From positions 1 through 59,071 of the forward strand of contig NZ_BOOR01000072.1 of assembly GCF_016863335.1 (NCBI RefSeq): 59,071 nt of DNA, read 5' to 3'. The position numbers and the translations under genes were made by a program. Positions 44,315 to 53,617 of this stretch are shown piece by piece (the first letter of the stretch is position 1; each line of letters opens with the position of its first letter). Under the pieces are notes generated by a model that had not been told where the DNA came from, did no database searches, and was given only the letters and a program-made list of their open reading frames with translations. Source of the DNA: Planotetraspora thailandica (GTDB lineage Bacteria > Actinomycetota > Actinomycetes > Streptosporangiales > Streptosporangiaceae).

Positions 44315-44686
44315 GCTGAGAATTGGTTTTCGGTCACCGCGGTGGGCGATGCGATCGGGAGATACCCGTCCCGCAAACCCGGACACCCGGCGGGATATTC
44401 GATAACAGCAAACAGATGCTCCGCCGACACAAAAGCCGACCACCTAACTCTGACCTTTCCTGACCTCGTGCCATCTGCGCCGTTCTGGGAAGATTCGGCG
44501 AAGCGACCGGCCGTAACCCATGCGATTTACCAGCCTTGCCACTGCACAATTTCCTGACATCAGAATAATTGCCGCATAAATCGATCCACGCTGGCCACAC
44601 GGCATTCGTACCTATAGAAAGGTGGCATAAGCGATATATCACGGGAGGCGCGACTCCCATTCCTCGCTTTGGTGGAGCGAGCGGGC
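44315..44686. other. 372-bp intergenic region, AT-rich in the middle
   Basis: The region between the secreted protein and the AraC gene is clearly less GC-rich than its surroundings near 44520-44640. A short hairpin GGAG/CTCC at 44643-44658 (stem of five) lies 29 bp beyond the AraC stop and may help end that transcript. I see no ORF with a ribosome site and no RNA gene. Confidence 0.45.
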
Positions 44687-45625
44687 TCAGGCGCGCTCGC
44701 TGCGCCGGAACCTGCCGGGGGCCGTGCCGTACCGGCGTTTGAAGGCGTTGGCGAAGGCGAACTCGGAGGCGTAGCCGACCTGCGCGGCCACGGCGCTGAG
44801 CGGCGCGTCCGATTCGCGCAGGAGCCGCTCCGCGACGGTCATCCGCCACCACGTCAGGTAGGTGAGCGGCGGTTGTCCGGTCATCTCGGCGAAGCGCCGG
44901 GCGAACGCGGCCCGCGACAGGCCGGCGTGCGACCCGAGCGCCTCGACCGTCCACGGGCGAGCGGGCTCGCGATGGATGGCGTGCAGTGCCGCGCTGACGG
45001 CCGGATCGTTGAGCGCCGCGGCCCAGCCGGTGACCGTCCCCAGTTCTGGCTGCTCGGCGAACCACGACCTCAGGATGTACAGAAGCAGCATGTCGAGCAG
45101 GGCAGGCACGAGGGCGTCCATTCCGAGCCGGGGCCGGGCGAGCTCACCGCCCAGCAACTCGACGGCGGCGCGGATCTCGGGGTCGCGACCCGGCCTGGCG
45201 GGCAGGTGGACGATCTCCGGCAGGTCGGCGAGCAGCGGATGCGCCCGGACGGGGTCGAGCTGGTAGGCGCCGCAGAGGGCCACGGTGACCGCGCCCGGGC
45301 CGTCGCGCGGGCCGTCGTCCTCGGGGGGAGGGGCGTAACGACGGTGGTGGTCGCGGGGGTCGCAGGCGGGCTCCGGCACCGGAGTGGAGGGGGTGTCGGC
45401 GAGCGCGTGCCCGCGGCCGTTGACGAGGAAGACCACGTCTCCCACACCGAGCGCGACAGGCGCCCCCTCCGCAGGGATGAGCCAGCAGGAACCCTGAAGG
45501 ATCACCTGGAAGCCCGCGCCCGGCACCGGCAGGTACGCCTGGCCCCACGGGGCCCGCCAGCGTGCGAGCGCCGAGCGCGGCTCTCCGGTTCGCATGGTGG
45601 CGATCACGTCGCTGAGGACGTCCAT
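44687..45625 (-). CDS. AraC family transcriptional regulator with cupin-type sensor
   Basis: A 312-residue regulator. An N-terminal cupin_6-like domain (RWRAPWGQAYLPVPGAGFQVILQG, GDVVFLVNGRGHALAD) is followed from about residue 215 by two AraC HTHs: WTVEALGSHAGLSRAAFARRF and APLSAVAAQVGYASEFAFANAFKRRYG. ATG at 45625 follows TACGGT by six bases with no ribosome site, so it is probably leaderless. It is divergent from the MFS gene, whose control is its likely job; this arrangement is common for AraC-cupin regulators. Confidence 0.92.
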   Translation of the reverse strand: MDVLSDVIATMRTGEPRSALARWRAPWGQAYLPVPGAGFQVILQGSCWLIPAEGAPVALGVGDVVFLVNGRGHALADTPSTPVPEPACDPRDHHRRYAPPPEDDGPRDGPGAVTVALCGAYQLDPVRAHPLLADLPEIVHLPARPGRDPEIRAAVELLGGELARPRLGMDALVPALLDMLLLYILRSWFAEQPELGTVTGWAAALNDPAVSAALHAIHREPARPWTVEALGSHAGLSRAAFARRFAEMTGQPPLTYLTWWRMTVAERLLRESDAPLSAVAAQVGYASEFAFANAFKRRYGTAPGRFRRSERA

Positions 45626-45721
45626 GCCGACACCGTATCCTCTCCCCGCATGGACGATCACGCATGAAATCAAGATCAATGAGCATTGGGCGTCTCACAC
45701 GAGCGTCTTAGGGTCGGCGGC

Positions 45722-47161
45722 ATGACCTCACCCCGACCGATCGCCCGCGGATCCTGGGCGTCCTTCTCTGTGCTCAGCACCGTGCAATTGATGATCATCC
45801 TGGACGGAGGCATCGTGAACATCGCGCTGCCGTCCGTCCAGGCCGACCTCGGCTTCACCCAGGCGGGCCTGGCCTGGGTGGTCAACGCGTACATGATCGC
45901 CTTCGCCGGACTGCTGCTGCTGTCGGGCCGCCTCGGCGACCTCATCGGCCGCAAGCGGATGTTCGTCGCGGGCGTCGCGGTGTTCACCGGGGCGTCTCTT
46001 CTCTGCGGCCTGTCCCCCACCCCGGAGATCCTCGTCGCCGCGCGGTTCGCTCAGGGCGTGGGAGGCGCCATGGCGGCCGCCGTCGCCATGGGCATCACCA
46101 TGACGCTCTTCACCGACCCGCGGGACCTCGCGCGGGCGATGAGCTGGACGGGCGCGATCGCCGCCGCCGGCGGCACCGTCGGAGGCGTCGCCGGAGGAAT
46201 GATCACCGAGGCCGCGGGCTGGCGCTGGGTCTTCTTCGTCAACGTCCCGATCGGCGTGGCCGCCGCCCTGCTGGCGCTGCGCCTGATCGCGGCCGACCGC
46301 GGGATCGGCTTGCGCGCCGGCGCCGACGTCGCCGGGGCGCTCCTCGTCACGTCCGGGCTGATGCTGGGCGTCTACACGATCGTCACGGTGGACGGTCACG
46401 GCTGGGCCTCGGCCCGCACGGCGGGGCTCGGCGCGGTCGCCGTCGCACTGCTCGCGGGCTTCGCCGTACGGCAGGCCACGGCGGCCGCCCCGCTCCTGCC
46501 GCCGCGCGTGCTGCGGTCACGGGTGGTCGCCGGGGCCAATCTGGTGCAGGTCCTGATGGTCGCCTCCGTCACCGGATTCGGCTTCCTCAGCGTGCTGTAC
46601 CTCCGGCTCGTGCTGGGCTACGACGCGATGGCGACCAGCCTGGCCGGGTTGCCCATGCCGGTGACGCTCGCCGTGATCTCGCTCGGCGTCTCCGCCCGGC
46701 TCGTCACCCGGGCCGGGGCGCGACCGGTGCTGGTGGCGGGGCTGGTACTCATCGTGGCGGGCCTGTGCCTCGCCGCCCGCGCCCCCGCGGCCGGGCCGTA
46801 CGTGATGGCGGTGCTGCCCATGATGATCCTGCTCGGCGGCGGAATGGGGCTGGCGATGCCCGCGGTGATGACCCTGGCGATGTCCCCGGCGACGCCCGGC
46901 GACGCGGGGGTCACCTCCGGCCTGACCGCGACCTCGGCCCAGGCGGGCGGCGCGCTCGGCCTCGCGGTGCTCGCCGCGCTGGCCGCCGGGCGCACCCACG
47001 ACCGCCTGTCCATGGGAACGCCCGCCGCCGACGCGCTCAACGACGGCTACCACCTGGCCTTCGGCGTGGGGGCCGGGTTGGCCGCCGCGGCCGCGGTCGT
47101 GGCGGCGGCACTTGCCCGGCCCCGTCGACGGTCTCCCGTCCGGGCAGGCGCACGCTCGTGA
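45722..47161 (+). CDS. MFS transporter, DHA2 (EmrB/QacA) family
   Basis: A 479-residue membrane protein with 14 expected helices. Family motifs: LDGGIVNIALPSVQADLGFT (motif D1), SGRLGDLIGRKRMFVAG (motif A) and the MSWTGAIAAAGGTVGGVAGG (motif C-like) stretch. It should export drugs or a metabolite by proton antiport. ATG at 45722 lies seven bases after TAGGGT, so transcription is near-leaderless. The divergent AraC gene starts 96 bp away and probably controls it. Confidence 0.92.
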   Translation: MTSPRPIARGSWASFSVLSTVQLMIILDGGIVNIALPSVQADLGFTQAGLAWVVNAYMIAFAGLLLLSGRLGDLIGRKRMFVAGVAVFTGASLLCGLSPTPEILVAARFAQGVGGAMAAAVAMGITMTLFTDPRDLARAMSWTGAIAAAGGTVGGVAGGMITEAAGWRWVFFVNVPIGVAAALLALRLIAADRGIGLRAGADVAGALLVTSGLMLGVYTIVTVDGHGWASARTAGLGAVAVALLAGFAVRQATAAAPLLPPRVLRSRVVAGANLVQVLMVASVTGFGFLSVLYLRLVLGYDAMATSLAGLPMPVTLAVISLGVSARLVTRAGARPVLVAGLVLIVAGLCLAARAPAAGPYVMAVLPMMILLGGGMGLAMPAVMTLAMSPATPGDAGVTSGLTATSAQAGGALGLAVLAALAAGRTHDRLSMGTPAADALNDGYHLAFGVGAGLAAAAAVVAAALARPRRRSPVRAGARS

Positions 47162-47221
47162 ACCGGTCTTTGCATACCACTCGCTAGCGTGAAGCATTCG
47201 GCGCAAATGGGAGCGAGCACG

Positions 47222-47656
47222 ATGACCGAGGCCATGAAGATGTCAGATTCGCTGTACAGAGCACTCAACGCGCATGACCTCGGCCTGACGATGCGCCAAT
47301 TCCATCCGCAGGCCGTGCTCGTCACCCCCGTGGGCATCATGGAAGGGCACGAGCAGATCGCGTGGCATTACGAACACATGTTCGGCGCGTTCCCCGACCT
47401 CGTCTTGACCACGTGGCATCGAGTGAGCTGCGGCGACCCGGCTCTCAACGAGTGGACCATGAGCGCCGTCCATTCCGGGCCGTTCCTGATCCCGGGCTGC
47501 GGGCTGGCCGAGCCCACCGGCCGCCGCGTCCTCATGCGCGGATGTTCCGCCTGCACGGTGGACCACGGCCTCATCGTCGTCAAACGCGTCTATTACGACC
47601 AGCTCGAGCTGTGCTCCCAGCTCGGGTACGCCCTCAGCCCGAGCATCCAGGCCTGA
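47222..47656 (+). CDS. NTF2/SnoaL-like protein
   Basis: A 144-residue protein of the SnoaL-like NTF2 fold: SLYRALNAHDLGLTMRQFHPQAVLVTPVGIMEGHEQIAWHYEHMFGAFPDL, quoted by its parts LNAHDL and MFGAFPDL, which are typical (a small cone with a pocket). Members are polyketide cyclases, isomerases or simple binding proteins. ATG at 47222 has GGGAG eight to twelve bases upstream; GTG 47189 is an alternative. Its stop abuts the stop of the LigD-like gene (TGATCA). Confidence 0.78.
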   Translation: MTEAMKMSDSLYRALNAHDLGLTMRQFHPQAVLVTPVGIMEGHEQIAWHYEHMFGAFPDLVLTTWHRVSCGDPALNEWTMSAVHSGPFLIPGCGLAEPTGRRVLMRGCSACTVDHGLIVVKRVYYDQLELCSQLGYALSPSIQA

Positions 47657-48643
47657 TCAGGGGCGGCTCGGCAGGAAGATCCACGCCGCCGACTCCTGCC
47701 CCGGTTCGTACGGAGCGTCGAGACGCTTGCCGACCACCCCCGGCAGCCCCTGCTCGCGGGCCGCCTGCCGTACCTCGTCGAGACGTCCCGGCCAGCTCGG
47801 CGCGGTCTGCCACCGCGGCCCCCCGATCGCCAGCTCCTCAAGCGTCGAGCGCCGCCGCTCGTACGGCTCGGCGAGGAGCGAGCGCCCGTCGTCGTGGAGG
47901 ACGTCGTAGCACACATAGACGGGGACGCCGGAGAGCGCGACGACCTCGCCGTCCAGCACGACGGCGCGACTGCCCAGCGTCTCCCCCATCGGCCGGAGCC
48001 AGCCGTACTCGGCGGTGACGTCGTCACCGTCCTCCGACTGCACCCGCACCCTTCCTCCCTGGACGTAGGCCAGGATCCGGACACCGCCCCACGCGAACTC
48101 CCAGGCGTACCTGCCGCTGGGCGCGCGGCTCCGGGTGACGGGACGCATCGGGGCCAGGGAGGCGGGCGGCGGCTCCCAGCCGGGGGCGGGCGGATCCATC
48201 CGGTGGATCATCCAGTTGTCGCCCCGCGTCCGGAAGAGCACGTAGCGGCCGTCGGCCCGAGCGCCTCGCAACACGACCTTGACCTCGCGATCGGTCCACT
48301 TCTCCGTCTCGTACCTGCCGTGGTCCCAGATCGTCATGGTGCCGCCGCCGTATTCGCCCTGGGGGATCTCCCCCTCGAACTCGGCATACTCCATCGGGTG
48401 GTCCTCGGTGTGCACGGCCAGGTGATTGGTGCCGGGGTCGGGCGGCAGTCCCTTAGGGATCGCCCAGGAGACCAGCACGCCGTCGCGTTCCAGCCGCAGG
48501 TCCCAATGGAGCGAGCGCGCGTGGTGCTCCTGGATGACGAACGTGTCACCCCCGTCACCCTTTTGGGGGGCCGCCTCGGGGATCGGCTCGCTTGTGCGCC
48601 GGGGGTCGCGCTTGCCGCGGTAGGGCTCCAGTTTGTCCGCCAC
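47657..48643 (-). CDS. LigD-like 3'-phosphoesterase fused to an inactive ATP-dependent ligase domain
   Basis: A 328-residue protein. Residues ~30-150 form the LigD phosphoesterase domain (FVIQEHHARSLHWDLRLE with its metal His, HPMEYAEFEGEIPQGEYG, WDHGRYE), which trims 3' ends. Residues ~170-328 follow an ATP-ligase adenylation domain, but the catalytic KxDG motif reads AWGG (WEFAWGGVR), so the AMP-binding Lys and Asp are gone. Motif IV-like VLDGEVVAL and motif V-like VVGKRLDAPYEPGQES remain. It cannot seal DNA itself. It may guide or process ends for another ligase. GTG start. Confidence 0.85.
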   Translation of the reverse strand: MADKLEPYRGKRDPRRTSEPIPEAAPQKGDGGDTFVIQEHHARSLHWDLRLERDGVLVSWAIPKGLPPDPGTNHLAVHTEDHPMEYAEFEGEIPQGEYGGGTMTIWDHGRYETEKWTDREVKVVLRGARADGRYVLFRTRGDNWMIHRMDPPAPGWEPPPASLAPMRPVTRSRAPSGRYAWEFAWGGVRILAYVQGGRVRVQSEDGDDVTAEYGWLRPMGETLGSRAVVLDGEVVALSGVPVYVCYDVLHDDGRSLLAEPYERRRSTLEELAIGGPRWQTAPSWPGRLDEVRQAAREQGLPGVVGKRLDAPYEPGQESAAWIFLPSRP

Positions 48644-48685
48644 GCCGGAGCCCTACCCGGCAACACGCCATCCTTCTCCTCGCGG

Positions 48686-49846
48686 TCAGGCGCGTTTGGC
48701 GATCGCCGTGATGAACGGCTGCACGAGCCGTGCGGCGAGCGGGCCGAACGCCGCGAGGATGAGCACGTACGCGGCCGCCAGCGGCCCGAGGTCGGGGTGG
48801 GCGCCGGCGGCGACCGCGAGGCCGGCGATCACGATGTTGAACTCGCCGCGGGGGATCAGGGCGATGCCCGCCCGCGCGCGGCCCGCCCGGGCGATGCCGG
48901 CCCGCCGGGCGGCGTAGGCCCCGGTGAGCAGCTTGGTGATCATGCTGACCAGGGCGAGCAGCGCGGCGACGCCCGCGACCGGGCCGATCTTCGTAGGGTC
49001 TGTCTGGAGGCCGAAGAAGACGAAGAACACCGCGGCGAACAGGTCGCGTAACGGCGCGAGCAACGCCTGGGCGTCTTCGGCCAGCTTGCCCGAAAGGGCG
49101 ATGCCGACAAGGAAGGCCCCCACTGCGGCCGACACCTGCAGTTGCTGCGCGATGCCGGCGACCAGTAACGCCAGGCCGACCACCTTCAGGAGCAGCACCT
49201 CGGAGTTGGGGCTGGCCACGAACGCCTCGATGAGCCTGCCGAAGCGCAGGGCGACCACGAGCACGACGCTCACCGTCCCCAGCGCGATGGCCACGGTGAT
49301 CGCGCCGCCGACGAAGCTCAGCCCCGCAAGAACGGCTGTCAGGACGGGGAGGTAGAGCGCCATGGTCAGGTCTTCGAAGACGAGCAGCGACAGAACCACC
49401 GGCGTCTCACGGTTGCCGATCCAGCCCAGGTCGGACAACACCTTGGCGGTGATACCCGACGAGGTCGCGTACGTGACGCCCGCCATCGCCATCGCGGCGA
49501 CCGGTCCCCATCCGAGCAGCAGGGCGAAGACCGCGCCGGGTGCCGCGTTGAGCACCGCGTCGACGACACCCGCGCGGGCGTTGCCCTTGAGGCTGGTGAC
49601 GAGTTCGTCGGCGTTGTATTCGAGGCCGAGCGTGAGCAGCAGGAGGATGACGCCTAACTCTGCGCCGACGGAGATGAATTCCTCGCTGGTCGCCAGAGGC
49701 AGGATGCCGCCCGTGCCGAACGCCAGACCGGCGAGCAGGTAGAGCGGGATGGGCGAGATGCCGACGCGCAGCGCCAGCGCTCCGAGCACGCCGAGCCCGA
49801 GGACCACCGCACCGAACTCGAGAAACAGAATCGCAGTCTCGTGCAC
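48686..49846 (-). CDS. Cation:proton antiporter, CPA2 family (KefB-like)
   Basis: A 386-residue membrane protein with about 12 helices. Family segments: LYLLAGLAFGTGG, ELGVILLLLTLGLEYNADELV, GVTYATSSGITAKVLSDLGW, and AAVGAFLVGIALSG. It exchanges K+ or Na+ for protons. The start GTG 49846 lies only 8 bp after the stop of the TrkA-C protein gene, so the two form one operon and one transport unit. The C-terminal nucleotide-binding domain of Kef proteins is absent and is supplied by the separate subunit. Confidence 0.92.
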   Translation of the reverse strand: MHETAILFLEFGAVVLGLGVLGALALRVGISPIPLYLLAGLAFGTGGILPLATSEEFISVGAELGVILLLLTLGLEYNADELVTSLKGNARAGVVDAVLNAAPGAVFALLLGWGPVAAMAMAGVTYATSSGITAKVLSDLGWIGNRETPVVLSLLVFEDLTMALYLPVLTAVLAGLSFVGGAITVAIALGTVSVVLVVALRFGRLIEAFVASPNSEVLLLKVVGLALLVAGIAQQLQVSAAVGAFLVGIALSGKLAEDAQALLAPLRDLFAAVFFVFFGLQTDPTKIGPVAGVAALLALVSMITKLLTGAYAARRAGIARAGRARAGIALIPRGEFNIVIAGLAVAAGAHPDLGPLAAAYVLILAAFGPLAARLVQPFITAIAKRA

Positions 49847-49854
49847 CAGGCGGC

Positions 49855-50337
49855 CTAACCGTTGGACAGGATGTCGGCCACGGCGGAGGTGCTCTCAGGG
49901 CTGCCCACCACCACGACGACGTCACCGCCGGTCAGCACGACGTCGGGCCCGGGGCTGGCGATGACCTGCCCCGAGCGCACGATCGCCACGATCGACGCGC
50001 CCGTCCTGGTGCGCACGCGCGCGTCCCCCATGGGCCGCTCCGCGTACGGCGAGCCGGTGGGGATCGGCAGTTGCAGGCTGACCAGCCCCTCGACCTGACG
50101 GTGCAGGTCGTTGAGCCGCTGGACGATGCGCGGCGCGCCGAGCAACTCGGCCAGCGCGTCGGCCTCCTCGTCGTTCAGCTTCACGGTCTCGCAGGCCCGA
50201 TCAGGATCGTCGAGGTCGTATATCACCAGGTCGCGGCGGCCCGTGCGATGCGAGACCACCCCGATCCTGCGTCCGGACCGTGTCGTGAACTCGTGCCGCA
50301 GCCCGATCCCCGGCAACGCCGTCTGTTCGACCTCCAC
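49855..50337 (-). CDS. Cation:proton antiporter regulatory subunit (TrkA-C domain)
   Basis: A 160-residue soluble protein. The C-terminal half is a TrkA-C domain (DARVRTRTGASIVAIVRSGQVIASPGPDVVLTGGDVVVVVGSPES, shown here by its core GASIVAIVR and GDVVVVVG). The N-terminal half is the small domain found in KhtT-like partners (GIGLRHEFTTRSGRRIGVVSHR). KhtT-type proteins bind nucleotides and open the antiporter. Upstream lies a 10-bp palindrome CAAACGTTTG at 50394-50403. Confidence 0.9.
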   Translation of the reverse strand: MEVEQTALPGIGLRHEFTTRSGRRIGVVSHRTGRRDLVIYDLDDPDRACETVKLNDEEADALAELLGAPRIVQRLNDLHRQVEGLVSLQLPIPTGSPYAERPMGDARVRTRTGASIVAIVRSGQVIASPGPDVVLTGGDVVVVVGSPESTSAVADILSNG

Positions 50338-50431
50338 CTGCGCCTACCGCCTTTCGCAAACCGGTGTTCTTCCGACAACCGTACCCGTGGAAGCAAACGT
50401 TTGGTACGCAGCGGATCCCGGTGCATCGGCC

Positions 50432-53400
50432 TCACTGCGGCTGCCGCGCCCTCTGGACGACCTCCTCCGTCGTGAGCGGGCTCCTCGGATGGTGGCTCAG
50501 GCACAGCGGGGCCTGGATCTTCGTGAACGCCGAGCCTTCGACGCCCGCGTAGAACTGCCCGGCGCCCAGATGCCCGACGTCGCCGATGGTGCTGTTCTTG
50601 GCCCTGGCCATCTCCTTGGCCGCCTCGATCTGGACCGGGCTGTTCAGCAGGCCGAAGAACTGGGTCGCGGCGTTGCCCGGAATCCGGTTGTGCAGCCCCT
50701 TGGGTGCCTGCGTGGCGAAGACGAGGCCCAAGCCGTACTTGCGGGCCTGCGACGCCAGCGCCAGCGTGCTCTGGGTGCACGCCGTCATGGCGCCGGACGG
50801 CGCGAACGTCTGCGCCTCGTCCATCACAAGGAGACCGCCCAGCGGCCGGTTCCCTGCCGGGTTCTTCCTGATCCAGGAGAACAGAGCCAGTTGCAGCAGG
50901 TTGACGAAGCTCTGCCGCTGCTCGTCGGACGGCAGGCCGACGAAGCTGATGACGGAGATGCGCGCCCGTTTGCCCGGCGGCGGGGTGAGCAGCACACCGG
51001 GATCGGCCGCCTCTCCCCCACCGCCGAAGAGCGGGTCGGTGACCATGGTCGCCGTCAGATTCTGAGCGACCACCTCCGCGATCTTGCCTGCGTTGGGAAG
51101 GGTGCTCACGCCGTCCGGCAGGTCGTACAGCAACTCGATCAGGCCCTCCAGCCGAGTGGTGCCGTGCCGTCCGTAATAGTCGACGGCCTGCGTCAGCACC
51201 GCCCGGCCGCGGTGGGCCTTCTCCGTACTGCCGCCGAGCTTGGCCCGCGGCACGAGAGATGCGACGGCGGCGTCGACGGCCTCCCTGAACTCGTCGGCGT
51301 CGTCGACCACCCCGCTGAAGTCGGGTAGCGGCTGGAAGGCGAGCGGGCGTCCGCCCTCCCTGCCGGGTGTCCAGACCACCACGTCGGTGCCGGCGAGATA
51401 ACGCTCGGCCTTGGCGGCGTCGCCGTCCTGCCACCCTGCGGGAGGCTCCGGCCAGGCGTCGCCCAGCCGCGCGAGGTCGTTGTTGGGGTCGAGCACGATG
51501 GCCGAGACCCCCTGGAGCGCGCACTCCTCGATCAGCCGCCGGATCAGCACGGTCTTGCCTGAACCCGAACCTGCGAAGATCGCCGTGTGCTTGCGCAGCG
51601 CCTCCAGGCCCACGCCGACGGGGGCCCCGCCGTCCGAACGCCCGACGACGACGGACGGCACGCCTTCGGCGATGCCGGCCCGCGCCGCAGCGGCCGAGTC
51701 CGCACCGTCCGATTCCAGCGTGTCCACGATGGTCGATACACCGGGTTCCACGCCGTCGCCGTTGTCCCCTGAGCCGACCCGCGTTCCGTACGGAACGGTC
51801 CATACCTCGCCGAGCGCGTCGGCGAGGAACTTGACCTCGCCGGTCGGCCGCCGGTCGGCCAGCCATGCATGCAGGTGGGCGGGGTTCTCCTTGAGAAGAT
51901 CACGCAGGGCGGCGAGGATCTTCACGTCCTCTTCCTCCACGCGCAGCGTCCTGCCGCCCGCTCGCTCGAACTCCGCGATGGTCTCGCGCGTCTTCGCGCC
52001 GCCCGACCACTCCGCGTTGCGGAGCAGGAACACGTGCCGTTTGCCGACGTCGGCGTTCAGCCCCGCCGCCACGCACGCGTTGCGCACCCGGGTCAGCGCG
52101 GCGTTGGCGTGCGTCGCGGCGATCGCCCGGAAGCTCCAGTGCTCCTCGTCCTCGGTCGCCTCGTCGAGGCTTCGCCGCAGGCGCGCGTGGAGGGGCGGTT
52201 TGGCACTCGGCGGCGCGTCCTGGTTGAACGCCCGGCCCGCGTCGCCCTGCTCCGCGATCCACGCGCTGAGCCCGGCCGCCAGCAACGCCGGCATCGTCGC
52301 ATCCTCGGTGGCGGAGTCGAGCGCCGCCGCGGCGTCGGCGGCCGCCTGGGGGCTTCTTCTCAGTTCCGCGAACCGCGCGTCGAGCGCCTCGAGTTCGGGG
52401 CCTTCTGTGACCGGCGGCGGCATGGGCACCGGCGCGTCTACGCCGGCGAAGCTCCCCAGCTCCGTGATCTCACCGGTGTTCCGGCAGGTACGGATGTGTT
52501 CGTCGATCTTCATCAGGATCTGTCGCGGGGTGAGACCGGCCGCGCTATCGAAGGCGGAGAGCTTGACGGGCCACGTCGGGTGAGGCGGCCGGAAACCGAC
52601 GTCGCGATAGTGGGCGCCGAGCCGCCGTTCCACCAGCACCCGGGCGGTCTCGGCGTCGGGCACAACCCTCAGCCGCACCGCCGGGCGGAACCGGTCCTGA
52701 ACCGTGTCGGTGGCGTTGTTCTTGATGACCGCCCACGTCGCCGGAATGCACGACAACACGGTGAGCGTCCGCCGGGTGACGTCCCTGAGCTCCATCAGAC
52801 CGCCTGCGACCTGATCGATGAGCAGCGCCTCTCGCCAGTCGCGCGTCCGGTCGAGGGTCTGGGTCGACGCGGTCGTGATGAGCGCGTCGATCTGGTCGAC
52901 CGCGATGACCGACGGTCCGGTGAGCGCGAGCAGGCGCGACACATCCCTGACTATCTCCTGGGGAGTGCGTTGGCTCCTGCGCATCCCCCACGCGGCCCGC
53001 TCCCCTGGCTCCTCCTCCGGCAAGGCGGTCAGCAGCGCGTCGGCGACGTCCTGAGCGTGCCGGTCGGTGGAGGCCCGCAGAACCAGCGCCCTGGCGATGT
53101 CCTGGCTCTGCCTGCCCACATGCCCGTCGAAGGCGATCAGCGCCTCGATGAACGCGTCCAGGGCGTCCACCGTCAGCTGCGCGTCGCCGATCACCGAGCG
53201 GCGAACCATCCGCGACACGCCCACCTGCGACGAGAGGCGGCGAAGGAACGCCTTCAGCTGGCTTTCGCCGTCCAGTTCGCGCGCCAGGCCGTCGAGCACT
53301 GACCCCGCGACGCAGTCCCAGAACGTCTTGGCATCGAGGAGCTGTACGAGAAAAAAATAGCCGCCGTCCTCCTGGACCTTCTCCCGGATCCAGCCCAGCA

Positions 53401-53617
53401 GGTGCGTCTTCCCCACGCCTCGCTGGCCCTCGACGACCAGGCCGATCGGGCTGGTGCCCGCACTGCGCTTCGCCTCCGCCACCCCGTCGAGGACGGCCTG
53501 CGCCGTCGGCCGGTTCAGCGCCTCGACGTGAAACAGGGACGGGCTCCAGACGTCGTCGGGGCCGTCGGCCCAGTTGAACGTGAGCGCCGCGAGGGCGCTG
53601 TGTCCGTAGGCCATCAT
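50432..53617 (-). CDS. AAA-HerA double ATPase of a nuclease cassette
   Basis: A 1061-residue protein. N-terminal AAA/ORC-like ATPase: Walker A GQRGVGKTH (64-72), Walker B VIAVDQID (about 237-244), then WHL-like regions. Residues ~400-660 are helical, of unknown fold. C-terminal HerA/FtsK-type ATPase: Walker A FAGSGSGKTVLIRRL near 684, Walker B GGLLVMDEAQTF near 932, and the family end FATQAPKGLHNRIPGNAATQFFGLLNSPVQI. HerA proteins form hexameric DNA translocases that pair with nucleases. ATG 53617 overlaps the winged-helix gene stop by one base, with GGAG five bases before. Third gene of the cassette. Confidence 0.82.
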   Translation of the reverse strand: MMAYGHSALAALTFNWADGPDDVWSPSLFHVEALNRPTAQAVLDGVAEAKRSAGTSPIGLVVEGQRGVGKTHLLGWIREKVQEDGGYFFLVQLLDAKTFWDCVAGSVLDGLARELDGESQLKAFLRRLSSQVGVSRMVRRSVIGDAQLTVDALDAFIEALIAFDGHVGRQSQDIARALVLRASTDRHAQDVADALLTALPEEEPGERAAWGMRRSQRTPQEIVRDVSRLLALTGPSVIAVDQIDALITTASTQTLDRTRDWREALLIDQVAGGLMELRDVTRRTLTVLSCIPATWAVIKNNATDTVQDRFRPAVRLRVVPDAETARVLVERRLGAHYRDVGFRPPHPTWPVKLSAFDSAAGLTPRQILMKIDEHIRTCRNTGEITELGSFAGVDAPVPMPPPVTEGPELEALDARFAELRRSPQAAADAAAALDSATEDATMPALLAAGLSAWIAEQGDAGRAFNQDAPPSAKPPLHARLRRSLDEATEDEEHWSFRAIAATHANAALTRVRNACVAAGLNADVGKRHVFLLRNAEWSGGAKTRETIAEFERAGGRTLRVEEEDVKILAALRDLLKENPAHLHAWLADRRPTGEVKFLADALGEVWTVPYGTRVGSGDNGDGVEPGVSTIVDTLESDGADSAAAARAGIAEGVPSVVVGRSDGGAPVGVGLEALRKHTAIFAGSGSGKTVLIRRLIEECALQGVSAIVLDPNNDLARLGDAWPEPPAGWQDGDAAKAERYLAGTDVVVWTPGREGGRPLAFQPLPDFSGVVDDADEFREAVDAAVASLVPRAKLGGSTEKAHRGRAVLTQAVDYYGRHGTTRLEGLIELLYDLPDGVSTLPNAGKIAEVVAQNLTATMVTDPLFGGGGEAADPGVLLTPPPGKRARISVISFVGLPSDEQRQSFVNLLQLALFSWIRKNPAGNRPLGGLLVMDEAQTFAPSGAMTACTQSTLALASQARKYGLGLVFATQAPKGLHNRIPGNAATQFFGLLNSPVQIEAAKEMARAKNSTIGDVGHLGAGQFYAGVEGSAFTKIQAPLCLSHHPRSPLTTEEVVQRARQPQ

